Shown one piece after another: positions 19,245 through 27,991 of a stretch of DNA of 64,000 nucleotides. A model generated the notes under the pieces. It was given only the letters and a program-made list of their open reading frames with translations, was not told the origin of the DNA and did no database searches. The stretch lies in contig CAWIIF010000004.1 in the NCBI GenBank assembly GCA_963836015.1, positions 1,753,234 to 1,817,233 of the forward strand. The letters run 5' to 3'. This DNA comes from CAWCDJ01 sp963836015 (GTDB lineage Bacteria > Acidobacteriota > Terriglobia > Bryobacterales > Bryobacteraceae). Both the position numbers and the translations under genes were made by a program. Positions within the stretch are counted from its first letter, which is position 1. Every line of letters begins with the position of its first letter.

Positions 19245-19325
19245 AATAGACCGCGATCCGCAACCCTGGTAGTATTCCAGCATGGAGGGTTCAGAACCCT
19301 AAACGGGGAAGGGCTAGCTGGACCA

Positions 19326-19700
19326 ATGGATAGAGGATTGAAGCGGAATATCGCAGTAATAGATGATGACGTGCTCGTGCGTCAAGCGCTGGAAGACTGT
19401 ATGGAATCAGCGGGATACTTGGTTAAGGGCTTCGGTTCGGCGGAGGAGTTTCTGGAGTCCGGTTCTACCCGGGACGCTGCTTGCCTGATCGTCGACGTGC
19501 AGTTGCCCGGCATTACCGGCCTGGAACTTCAGGACAAACTGGGCGGCGCCGATTATCCTGTGCCAATTGTATTCGTGAGCGCCTTGGGAACTGGCGCAAA
19601 TCGCGAGAAGGCGATCAGGCAGGGCGCGGCCGGTTTTCTTGCCAAACCGTTCCGCAGGGTAGACTTGCTGAACATAATAGGCGCGGCGATCCGGCGCTAA
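19326..19700 (+). CDS. Single-domain response regulator (receiver only)
   Basis: A 124-residue stand-alone receiver: acidic pocket VIDDD, phosphorylated Asp57 in LIVDVQLPG, and Lys in LAKPFRR. It closely resembles the receiver of the regulator just upstream (VQLP.. and the FGSAxEF segment), so it may have arisen by duplication and could compete for phosphate from the same kinase. It has no output domain. The gap to the previous gene is 81 bases. Confidence 0.9.
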   Translation: MDRGLKRNIAVIDDDVLVRQALEDCMESAGYLVKGFGSAEEFLESGSTRDAACLIVDVQLPGITGLELQDKLGGADYPVPIVFVSALGTGANREKAIRQGAAGFLAKPFRRVDLLNIIGAAIRR

Positions 19701-19878
19701 GCCGGCAATTACAACTCGCGCCTTCAACCACGTTGGATTTACACGTGAGTGTGTGGAGCGGGGGCGAAACTCCGCGGAAACAGGATATTTTGCGCTTGTA
19801 ACTGGACATTAGAATCATGGACTCCAGGCCTTGTCACGGTGAACTGGAGTTGGCGCCCCTGGCGTTGGGGATTGCTCT

Positions 19879-22800
19879 ATGAGAGACCATTCCGAGTACG
19901 TGTTGGAGCCAATCCGCGAAGATGCCGAGTTCACGCTCTTCAGGGGTAGGCACCACGGCAACCCATCGCCCGTTCTAGTACTAGCTCCTGCCGCAGAACA
20001 AACGTGCCCCCAGAGCCTGCGACGCCTCGAACACGAATACTCGCTCGCAGCGGAACTGGAGCCCGAGTGGGCGGCAAAGCCCCTGGCGCTCACGCGTCAC
20101 GAAGGAGGGACCATCCTTGTTCTCGCCGACCCGGGCGGTGAGCCTCTCGACCGCGTTCGCGAGCGGGATCGGGAGCAGTCTCTCGATGTGGCGCGTCTTC
20201 TACGCATTGCCATTAACCTGGCAACGGCGCTCGGCCATGCCCACCAGCGCGGTCTGATCCACAAAGACGTCAAGCCCGAAAACGTGCTCGTCGACGACGC
20301 CGGGCGCGTATGGCTCACCGGTTTTGGTATCGCGTCCCGGCTGCCGCGCGAGCGCCAGGCGCCCGCGCCGCCCGAAGGTGTTGCCGGTACCCTCGCCTAC
20401 ATGTCCCCGGAACAGACCGGGCGCATGAATCGATCGATGGATGCCCGCAGCGATCTCTACTCTTTGGGCGTCACCTTGTACCAGATGCTTACGGGCGTGC
20501 TCCCGTTCGCTGCCGCCGACCCTCTGGAATGGATCCACTGCCACATCGCGCGCCAGCCGGTCCCGCCCGTCGATCGCTGCGCGGTCCCGGAGCCGCTATC
20601 CGCCATCATCATGAAGCTGCTCGCCAAAAATGCGGAGGAGCGCTATCAGACCGCTGCGGGACTCGAAGCCGATCTTCGGCGGTGCCTGTCGGAATGGGAG
20701 TCGCATGGCCACATCGATAAATTCCCTCTGGCCACGGACGACTGTTCGGACCGGTTGCTGATACCGGAGAAGCTGTACGGGAGGGAGCGCGAAGTCGACA
20801 CTCTTCTCGCCGCATTCGACCGCGTCGTGGCGCAGGGCGCCGCCGAACTGGTCCTGGTATCCGGGTATTCCGGTGTCGGCAAATCTTCCGTAGTGAACGA
20901 GCTGCACAAGGTGCTGGTTCCGCCGCACGGGCTTTTCGCCGCCGGCAAGTTCGACCAGTACAAGCGCGACGTACCATACGCGACGCTGGCCCAGGCATTC
21001 CAGGCCCTCGTGCGTCAGATCCTGGTTAAGAGCGAAGCCGAGGTGGACCATTGGCGGCACGGCCTTCTCGAAGCGTTAGGGCCGAATGGCCAACTGATGG
21101 TCAACCTCATTCCCGAAGTCGAATTCGTCATCGGCAAACAACCACCCGTGACAGAACTGCCGCCCCAGGAAGCGCGCGGCCGTTTCCAGTTGGTGTTCCG
21201 GCGTTTCCTCGGCGTCTTCGCGCGCCCGGAGCATCCACTTGCGCTATTCCTGGACGATCTGCAATGGCTGGATACGGCGACTCTGGAACTGCTGGAGCGC
21301 CTGGTTACCGATCCGGACGTGCGCCACGTGCTGCTGATCGGAGCTTACCGCGACAACGAAGTCAGTTCTTCTCATCCGCTGATGCGGACGCTGGCCGCGA
21401 TCCGCGACGCGGGGGCGAGGCCGCAGGAAATCGTGCTGGCGCCTCTCGGGCTCGACGACGTGGAGCGTCTCATCGCCGACGCCCTGCACTGCGAGCCGAA
21501 CTCCGCCGGTCCGCTGGCGCTGTTGGTCCACGAGAAGACCGGCGGCAATCCGTTCTTCGCGATCCAGCTGGTCACCTCCCTGGTTGAGGAAGGCCTGCTC
21601 CGGTTCGACCGGGATGCGGCGGCCTGGGTCTGGGACTTGGATCGGATTCGCGCCAAGCGCTACTCCGATAGCGTGGTGGACCTCATGCTGGGGAAACTGC
21701 GGCGATTGCCGCACCCTACGCAGACCGCTCTCCAGCAGCTTGCCTGCCTCGGGAACGTGGCCGGGATCGCAACACTAGGCGTGGTCTTCGGACAATCTGA
21801 AGACGAGATCCACGCTCCCCTCTGGGATGCCGTCGGCAACGGGCTGATTCTTCGTTTAGAGCGGTCTTATGCCTTCCTCCACGACCGGGTCCAGGAAGCA
21901 GCGTACATTCTGATTCCGGAGCAACTGCGCGCTCAGACCCATTTGCGCATCGGCAGAATTCTCGCGGAGAGCACTCCGCAAGAGCGGCTGGAAGATGCGA
22001 TATTCGACATCGTCAATCAACTCAACCGTGGCTCCCATCTCATCACTGATGTCGGTGAGCGTGAGCGAGTAGCCAGCCTGAACCTGATCGCGGGCAAACG
22101 GGCGAAGGCTTCCACAGCTTACGCCTCGGCCCTCAACTACCTTCATGCCGGCCGCTCGCTATTAAGCGAGGAGGACTGGGACCGCAACTACGACCTCATC
22201 TTCTCGATTGAGTCTCTCCTGGCCGAGTGCGAACTGCTTACCGCGGACATGGTCGCAGCCGAAGGCCGCCTGACCATGTTGGCGCAGCGTTCCAGAACCC
22301 GCCACGACTTTGCGGTTGTGACGCGATTGCAGGTCACCCTTTATACCACCTTGGATCGCAGCGACCGTGCTATCGAGGTGTTTCTCGATTACCTTCGCCG
22401 TAACGGCACGGACTGGTCGCCGCATCCGGCGCGCGATGAGGTCATCAAGGAGTACGACCGGATCTGGTCGCTGGTCGGCAACCGTCCGATCGAGGACCTT
22501 GTTGACTTGCCGCTGACCAATGATCCCGATGTCCTCGACATGCTCGATGTGTTCACCGAAATCGTCCATCCGGCCATATTTTTCGATGAGAATCTATCCG
22601 CGCTGGTGGTTTGTCGCATGGCCAGTCTTTGCCTGGAGCACGGTACCTGCGATGCGTCGTGTTTCGGCTATATCTGGTTCGGGATGTTCGCCGGGCCGCG
22701 CTTCAACAATTACAAAGATGGATTCCGATTCGGCCAACTGGGCTACGATCTCGTGGCAAAGCACAGCCTGACTCGCTATGAGGCCAGAACCTACACTTCA

Positions 22801-25800
22801 TTTGGCACGCTGACGCCTTGGGCGAAGCACGCCCTGAAGGGACGTGAACTGATCCGGCGTGCGTTCGATGTCGCATATCGAACCGGGGACCTTACATTCT
22901 CCGCCTATAGCTGGCATTCGTTGCTCGCCAATTATCTGCTCGTGGGCGACCCTCTTTCGGAGGTCCAATCGGAGGCGGAGAAGGGCCTCAATTTCGTCGA
23001 GAAAGCCGGCTTTGGGCTGGTGACCGAGAATTGCAGGGCGATTTTGGGTCTCATCCGTACGCTGCGCGGCCTGACTTCCACCTTTGGATGCTTCGACACC
23101 GACCACTACAACGAATCGGACACCGAACATCACTACGCCAGTAATCCGGTACTGTCACTCTCCGAGTTTTTCTATTGGACTCGAAAGTTGCAGGCCAGAT
23201 ATTTCGCGGGAGACTACGCCTCGGCTGTCGAGGCGTCTCGGAAAGCCCATCAATTGCTCTGGACGGCGGCATCGCAGGTGGAAACCGGCGATTTTCGCTT
23301 CTATGCCGCCCTGGCTCACGCTGCCGCCTGGAACTCGGCCTCTTCCGAAGAGAGACAAGAGCATTTTGCCGCGCTGAACGACCATCACCGGCAGCTCGAG
23401 ATATGGGCACTGCATTGCCCCGCAAATTTCCAAACCAAAACCGCGCTCGTCAGCGCTGAAATCGCGCGCATCGAAGGCCGGATTCTCGACGCTGAACATT
23501 TGTACGAAGCGGCGATCCGTTCGGCACACGACAACGGCTTCGCACATTGCGAGGCGGTCTCCAACGAATGTGCGGCGCAGTTTTATTCAGCACGAGGTTT
23601 CACCAAAATTGCGCGCGTCTATTTGCGAGATGCCCGGGACTGCTATCTACGATGGGGCGCGGACGCGAAGGTCCGGCAGCTCGAGGAACTCTATCCAAAG
23701 ATCAAGGCGGAGAAAAACTCATCCAACTCGGGCGCCATTCTCGCCTCCGTCGAGCAACTTGACCTGGCGACGGTCATCCGCGTATCGGAGGCAGTATCGG
23801 GTGAGATCGAGCAGAAAAAGCTGATCGATACGCTCATGCGCACGGCTATTGAACATGCCGGGGCCGAGCGGGGTCTGCTGATCCTGCATCGGGGCGGCGA
23901 GTTGCGGATCGAAGCTGAAGCCAGCACCGGTCCCGGCAAGATCGAGGTGGTGGTTCGGCACGCAGCCGTCACGCCGTCTGATCTCCCGCAATCCGTGATG
24001 CATTACGTGCTCCGCACGCAGGAGGGCGTGCTCCTCGACGATGCCTCGGCGGATAAGGTCTATTCGCAGGACGAATATGTCTGCCGGAAACGCTCCAAGT
24101 CCATCTTCTGCCTGCCAATCGTCAAGCAAGCGAAGCTCGTCGGTGTACTTTATCTGGAGAACAATCTGACTCCGGATGTCTTCACGCCTGACCGGATTAC
24201 CGTACTACAGTTGCTGGCCTCGCAAGCCGCGATTTCGCTGGAGAACGCCGCGCTCTATTCCGATCTGCAACTCCAGGCTGGGCTCCTACAGCGCCTTCCT
24301 GTATCCGCCTGGACGCTCACGCCTGATGGGACACCGGACTTCGTGAATCAAGTTTGGCTTGAATTCTCCGGTCAGGCCCTCGAATTCGTCCAATCGTCTC
24401 CCGAGGCCTGGATGACTGCGGTTCACCCTGAGGATCGCGAAACAGCATCGACGGCCCTTTGGGCCGGAGTACGCTCGGGGCAGGGCTTTGCGTTCGAAAC
24501 CCGGTCTCTGCGCGCTCGAGACGGGGTATATCGTTGGCATCTCCAACAAGCTGTGGTCTTGCGCGATGCAGAAGGAAACGTCCTCAAATTCGTCGGTACC
24601 ACCACCGACATCGACGACCAGAAGCGTGCCGAAGAGAAGATCCGCCAAAGCGAGAAGGAAGCCCGGCAACTCCTGGACCTTTCGCCCCTGCACATCACGG
24701 AATTGGGCCCCGACGGGGCGCGCCTCTACGCCAATCGGGCGTCACTGGATTATTACGGCATTACTTTGGAGGAATGGCAGGGGGCTGACTTGCAACGGCT
24801 GCTGCATCCTCAGGACGCCGAAATCGTGACAAAGGACCTTCCCGAAAAACTCAAAAGCGGATCGCCATTTGAGTACGAAGCGCGGCTTAAGAGAAAGGAC
24901 GGGCGGTATCGCTGGTTCCACTATCGCTTAAGTCCGATGTCAGACGATCAAGGGCGCATCACCCGTTGGTATGCCGCGGGGACCGATATCGAGGAGCTTA
25001 AGCTGTCCGAGCAAAGGCTTCAGGAAGAGAATGTAGCGCTGCGCGAAGAAATCAACAAGGCATCGATGTTCGAGGAGATCGTCGGAACATCGGCTCGCCT
25101 GAAGAGGGTGATTTCCCGCATATCCAAAGTCGCGCCGACCGACTCCAGTGTTCTGATCACCGGCGAGACCGGCACCGGCAAGGAACTGGTTGCCCGCGCG
25201 ATCCACCGTCGTTCGAGGCGATTCTCGAACGCGTTTGTGAGCGTAAACTGCGCGGCCGTCCCGCGCGATCTGATCGCTTCGGAGTTGTTCGGACACGAGA
25301 AGGGCGCCTTCACCGGCGCCACGCAACTGCGTTTGGGGCGCTTTGAACTGGCGGCCGGTGGCACCATCTTTCTGGACGAAGTCGGAGAGCTTCCCGCCGA
25401 AACCCAGATCGCGCTCCTGCGTGTTCTGCAGGAGCGCGAATTCCAGCGTGTCGGCGGGGCTTCGACGATTCGAGCCGATGTCCGAGTGATCGCCGCCACC
25501 AATCGAGACTTAGAGGCTGCCATCGCCGCGGACAGGTTCCGGAGCGACCTGTTTTATCGACTCAACGTCTTTCCGATTGAGATGCCTTCACTACGTGAGC
25601 GGAAGGACGACATACCACTGTTGGTCGAGTACTTCCTGGATCGTTACGGAAGAAAAGCAGGAAAGAGTTTTCGGGCGGTGGATAAGAACAGCCTGGACCT
25701 GCTCCAGTCTTACCCTTGGCCGGGCAACATTCGCGAGTTGCAGAATGTGATCGAGCGCTCCGTGATTGTCGCTGACGGAGACACGTTCTCGGTCGATGAG

Positions 25801-26025
25801 AGTTGGCTTTCCCGCCGGGCCCGGTCACCGGAGCCGGCGAATCCTCTCGAACTGCCTCAACAGCTTGCGGCGCAAGAGAAAGAGATGATTGAGGCGGCTC
25901 TCCGGGAATGCAAAGGGCGGGTATCCGGAACTTCGGGGGCTGCGGCCAGACTCGGTATGCCTGGATCTACCTTGGAGTCGAAGATCAGGTCGCTGAATAT
26001 CGACAAGAAACGCTTCAAGGCGTAG
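19879..26025 (+). CDS. Giant fusion: kinase-like, AAA ATPase, GAF, PAS, sigma-54 activator
   Basis: A 2048-residue protein. N-terminal Ser/Thr kinase-like domain (about 1-270): it keeps HKDVKPEN (128-135) but reads GFG at 148-150 where the metal-binding DFG is expected, and I find no glycine loop or VAIK lysine, so it may be catalytically dead. Then a MalT/PknK-like AAA ATPase with Walker A GYSGVGKSS (329-337) and LFLDDLQWLD, and a long helical region to about 1290. A GAF domain (about 1310-1465) and two PAS domains (about 1475-1715) follow. Last is a complete sigma-54 activator: GETGTGKE (1762-1769), GAFTGA (1809-1814) and a Fis-type HTH near 2005-2045. In the common relatives the C-terminus is a histidine kinase; here it is a transcription activator. 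Confidence 0.92.
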   Translation: MRDHSEYVLEPIREDAEFTLFRGRHHGNPSPVLVLAPAAEQTCPQSLRRLEHEYSLAAELEPEWAAKPLALTRHEGGTILVLADPGGEPLDRVRERDREQSLDVARLLRIAINLATALGHAHQRGLIHKDVKPENVLVDDAGRVWLTGFGIASRLPRERQAPAPPEGVAGTLAYMSPEQTGRMNRSMDARSDLYSLGVTLYQMLTGVLPFAAADPLEWIHCHIARQPVPPVDRCAVPEPLSAIIMKLLAKNAEERYQTAAGLEADLRRCLSEWESHGHIDKFPLATDDCSDRLLIPEKLYGREREVDTLLAAFDRVVAQGAAELVLVSGYSGVGKSSVVNELHKVLVPPHGLFAAGKFDQYKRDVPYATLAQAFQALVRQILVKSEAEVDHWRHGLLEALGPNGQLMVNLIPEVEFVIGKQPPVTELPPQEARGRFQLVFRRFLGVFARPEHPLALFLDDLQWLDTATLELLERLVTDPDVRHVLLIGAYRDNEVSSSHPLMRTLAAIRDAGARPQEIVLAPLGLDDVERLIADALHCEPNSAGPLALLVHEKTGGNPFFAIQLVTSLVEEGLLRFDRDAAAWVWDLDRIRAKRYSDSVVDLMLGKLRRLPHPTQTALQQLACLGNVAGIATLGVVFGQSEDEIHAPLWDAVGNGLILRLERSYAFLHDRVQEAAYILIPEQLRAQTHLRIGRILAESTPQERLEDAIFDIVNQLNRGSHLITDVGERERVASLNLIAGKRAKASTAYASALNYLHAGRSLLSEEDWDRNYDLIFSIESLLAECELLTADMVAAEGRLTMLAQRSRTRHDFAVVTRLQVTLYTTLDRSDRAIEVFLDYLRRNGTDWSPHPARDEVIKEYDRIWSLVGNRPIEDLVDLPLTNDPDVLDMLDVFTEIVHPAIFFDENLSALVVCRMASLCLEHGTCDASCFGYIWFGMFAGPRFNNYKDGFRFGQLGYDLVAKHSLTRYEARTYTSFGTLTPWAKHALKGRELIRRAFDVAYRTGDLTFSAYSWHSLLANYLLVGDPLSEVQSEAEKGLNFVEKAGFGLVTENCRAILGLIRTLRGLTSTFGCFDTDHYNESDTEHHYASNPVLSLSEFFYWTRKLQARYFAGDYASAVEASRKAHQLLWTAASQVETGDFRFYAALAHAAAWNSASSEERQEHFAALNDHHRQLEIWALHCPANFQTKTALVSAEIARIEGRILDAEHLYEAAIRSAHDNGFAHCEAVSNECAAQFYSARGFTKIARVYLRDARDCYLRWGADAKVRQLEELYPKIKAEKNSSNSGAILASVEQLDLATVIRVSEAVSGEIEQKKLIDTLMRTAIEHAGAERGLLILHRGGELRIEAEASTGPGKIEVVVRHAAVTPSDLPQSVMHYVLRTQEGVLLDDASADKVYSQDEYVCRKRSKSIFCLPIVKQAKLVGVLYLENNLTPDVFTPDRITVLQLLASQAAISLENAALYSDLQLQAGLLQRLPVSAWTLTPDGTPDFVNQVWLEFSGQALEFVQSSPEAWMTAVHPEDRETASTALWAGVRSGQGFAFETRSLRARDGVYRWHLQQAVVLRDAEGNVLKFVGTTTDIDDQKRAEEKIRQSEKEARQLLDLSPLHITELGPDGARLYANRASLDYYGITLEEWQGADLQRLLHPQDAEIVTKDLPEKLKSGSPFEYEARLKRKDGRYRWFHYRLSPMSDDQGRITRWYAAGTDIEELKLSEQRLQEENVALREEINKASMFEEIVGTSARLKRVISRISKVAPTDSSVLITGETGTGKELVARAIHRRSRRFSNAFVSVNCAAVPRDLIASELFGHEKGAFTGATQLRLGRFELAAGGTIFLDEVGELPAETQIALLRVLQEREFQRVGGASTIRADVRVIAATNRDLEAAIAADRFRSDLFYRLNVFPIEMPSLRERKDDIPLLVEYFLDRYGRKAGKSFRAVDKNSLDLLQSYPWPGNIRELQNVIERSVIVADGDTFSVDESWLSRRARSPEPANPLELPQQLAAQEKEMIEAALRECKGRVSGTSGAAARLGMPGSTLESKIRSLNIDKKRFKA

Positions 26026-26204
26026 ATTCGCGAAATCTCGCGATTTGCGAGTTTTCGCAAATCGCGAGACGTTACTAACGTATTTATTCTCAACAGACTG
26101 CGAGTGGTTTCGAGCGTGCATTACCTCTGTGACAAAGGAATTCGAAACCAAGGATGATCGAAACCATTCGATCCTCCCGGAACGGCAGACCGGGGAGGCG
26201 AGAG

Positions 26205-26468
26205 ATGTTGAGAATTCAGAGGTCGGGCGACGGGGAAGTGGTCTTGAAGTTAAGCGGCCGGATAGATGAGGAAAACATCGCCGAGCTGCGGACCCTGGTT
26301 GCGGCGGAAGTGAGTGGTCAACACATGGTCTTAGACCTGGAGGATGTGACTCTGGTTGGACAGGAAGGCATTACTTTTCTCGCGGAGTGCGAGGGGGCTG
26401 GCATCACGCTGGTAAACTGTCCGCCGTATGTCCGCCAGTGGATTTCGCGAGAACGCAGCAGCTGGTAA
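26205..26468 (+). CDS. Small STAS-domain protein
   Basis: An 87-residue single STAS domain (VVLKLSGRIDEENIAELRTL, then MVLDLEDVTLVGQEGITFL). The phospho-accepting Ser/Thr of SpoIIAA-type antagonists is not clear: the position after VTLV is Gly-Gln-Glu. I start at ATG 26205, which follows GGGGAGG; a longer start at 26154 is less likely. It ends 16 bases before the sigma-54 activator gene, so the pair is probably an operon, and the STAS protein may modulate that activator (inference). Confidence 0.82.
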   Translation: MLRIQRSGDGEVVLKLSGRIDEENIAELRTLVAAEVSGQHMVLDLEDVTLVGQEGITFLAECEGAGITLVNCPPYVRQWISRERSSW

Positions 26469-26484
26469 TAGAAAGGATGGCTTT

Positions 26485-27522
26485 ATGAATAACAACCTAA
26501 GCGCCCTCATGGACGAGGAGATCGTTGGCCTCAGTCCTGCGTTTCAACAAGTCCTGGCTCTGGTCCGCATGATCGCAAAAAGCGATTCTATAACCTTGAT
26601 TCAGGGCGAAACCGGCACCGGCAAGGAGGTCATCGCCAGCGCCATTCACAACCAGAGTTCGCGCAGGCAGGGCCCATTTGTAAAGTTGAACTGCGCCGCG
26701 ATCCCTGGGCCCTTGCTGGAGAGCGAACTTTTCGGCCACGAACGAGGCGCCTTCACGGGAGCCTGTGCACAGACCAAGGGGCGATTCCAGATGGCGGATC
26801 GGGGCACCCTCTTTCTCGACGAGATCGGCGATTTGCCGCTGGAACTGCAACCCAAACTGCTCCGCGCTCTACAGGAACAGGAGTTCGAGCGACTGGGCAG
26901 CGGCCAGACGATTCGGGTCAACGTGCGCGTGGTGGCGGCGACCAACCAGGACCTCTCGAAGCTGGTGGCGAACAAGCAGTTTCGAGCAGACCTGTACTAC
27001 CGCTTGAACGTCATTCCGATCAACCTTCCTCCCTTGCGGGAGCGGGTTCAGGATATCCCGTTGCTGGTGGAGTACTTCGTAAGGAAGCTGTCCGCCCGTC
27101 TCGACAGGTCCATCGACTTGATTCCGGATGAAGTGATGGAAGTGCTCAAAGCGCACGACTGGCCCGGCAATATTCGCGAACTGCAGAATTTCATTGAACG
27201 CGCCGTGGTGTTTTCACCGGAATCGGTGCTGCGCCTACCGCTGACCGACTTGAAACTGATGACGAAGCAGCCGTCGGCGGCGGTCTCCCGCACGCTCGCA
27301 GACGCGGAGCGCGAACACATCCTGGACGTATTGAAGCAAACCGATGGGCTGATCGGTGGAATGCACGGCGCCGCGTCGCGTTTGGGCTTGCCGCGCACCA
27401 CGCTGGTGTACAAGATGCGGAAACTGGGCATTGAAGCGCGGCGGTCGCACCGGTCGCGCTCCATTCATCCGGCGGGAGATGGTCTTGCAAGGGAACGGGT
27501 TGGCGCCGTCGGGAGTTTCTGA
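26485..27522 (+). CDS. Receiver-less sigma-54 transcription activator (copy 1)
   Basis: A 345-residue bacterial enhancer-binding protein made only of an AAA+ domain and a Fis-type HTH. Walker A is GETGTGKE (41-48), the sigma-54 contact loop GAFTGA is at 88-93, Walker B is TLFLDEIGDLP, and the C-terminal HTH reads HGAASRLGLPRTTLVYKMRK. There is no receiver, GAF or PAS domain, so control must come from a partner protein or from its level, as in PspF. GAAAGGA precedes ATG 26485. It is very similar across its length to the activator at 35850-36920. Confidence 0.92.
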   Translation: MNNNLSALMDEEIVGLSPAFQQVLALVRMIAKSDSITLIQGETGTGKEVIASAIHNQSSRRQGPFVKLNCAAIPGPLLESELFGHERGAFTGACAQTKGRFQMADRGTLFLDEIGDLPLELQPKLLRALQEQEFERLGSGQTIRVNVRVVAATNQDLSKLVANKQFRADLYYRLNVIPINLPPLRERVQDIPLLVEYFVRKLSARLDRSIDLIPDEVMEVLKAHDWPGNIRELQNFIERAVVFSPESVLRLPLTDLKLMTKQPSAAVSRTLADAEREHILDVLKQTDGLIGGMHGAASRLGLPRTTLVYKMRKLGIEARRSHRSRSIHPAGDGLARERVGAVGSF

Positions 27523-27796
27523 GAAGTTACCTCCTGATTTTCTGCGGCGCTCACCCACGGAAATCCCGCCGCCGTTACTCCCGGCGGATTGGGGCTTCCT
27601 GCCCTTCGCGGCCGCCCATGGCGCCTTTGATCTCGATCCGGATCGGACGAATCGCGGCTTGATCGAGCGGATTGGGGCCTCCACTCTGCCCTCCGCTTCC
27701 AAGCGATGTTCCCAAGGTCTGAGTCGATTGCATGAATTGCGCAGAAGTGAGCTCGCCAATGGCGTTTCCGAAGTTGGGGTGGTTCGAGGATTGGAG

Positions 27797-27924
27797 CAGA
27801 CCGATGGGCTGATCGGCGGACTGTACAGCGCTGCCACGCCTCTCGGCTTACCGCCGCCATCACGCTGGTTTACAAAATGCGCAAACTCTGAATTGAAGAG
27901 CGCCGCTCCCATCGAGTGCGTTCC
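27797..27924 (+). pseudogene. Decayed copy of a sigma-54 activator HTH
   Basis: These bases match the 3' end of the activator just upstream (about 27337-27465): they encode QTDGLIGG, then LGLP and a shifted version of TLVYKMRKL, with an added base, a lost base and a premature stop. No AAA+ domain precedes it. It is a leftover of a third copy of this activator family and lies in the 469-base gap before the TonB receptor gene. The rest of that gap (27523-27796 and 27925-27991) shows no supported gene. Confidence 0.75.
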
Positions 27925-27991
27925 ATGTGCATGCGGCCGAACCGGCTTTTTATGCCGTCGCCAATTATTGAGAAATCCGGATTCGGCAGTC

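Noticed and set aside
19840..19878. A -24/-12-like pair before the giant fusion gene
   Set aside because: The GG to GC distance is one base too long for a sigma-54 promoter.
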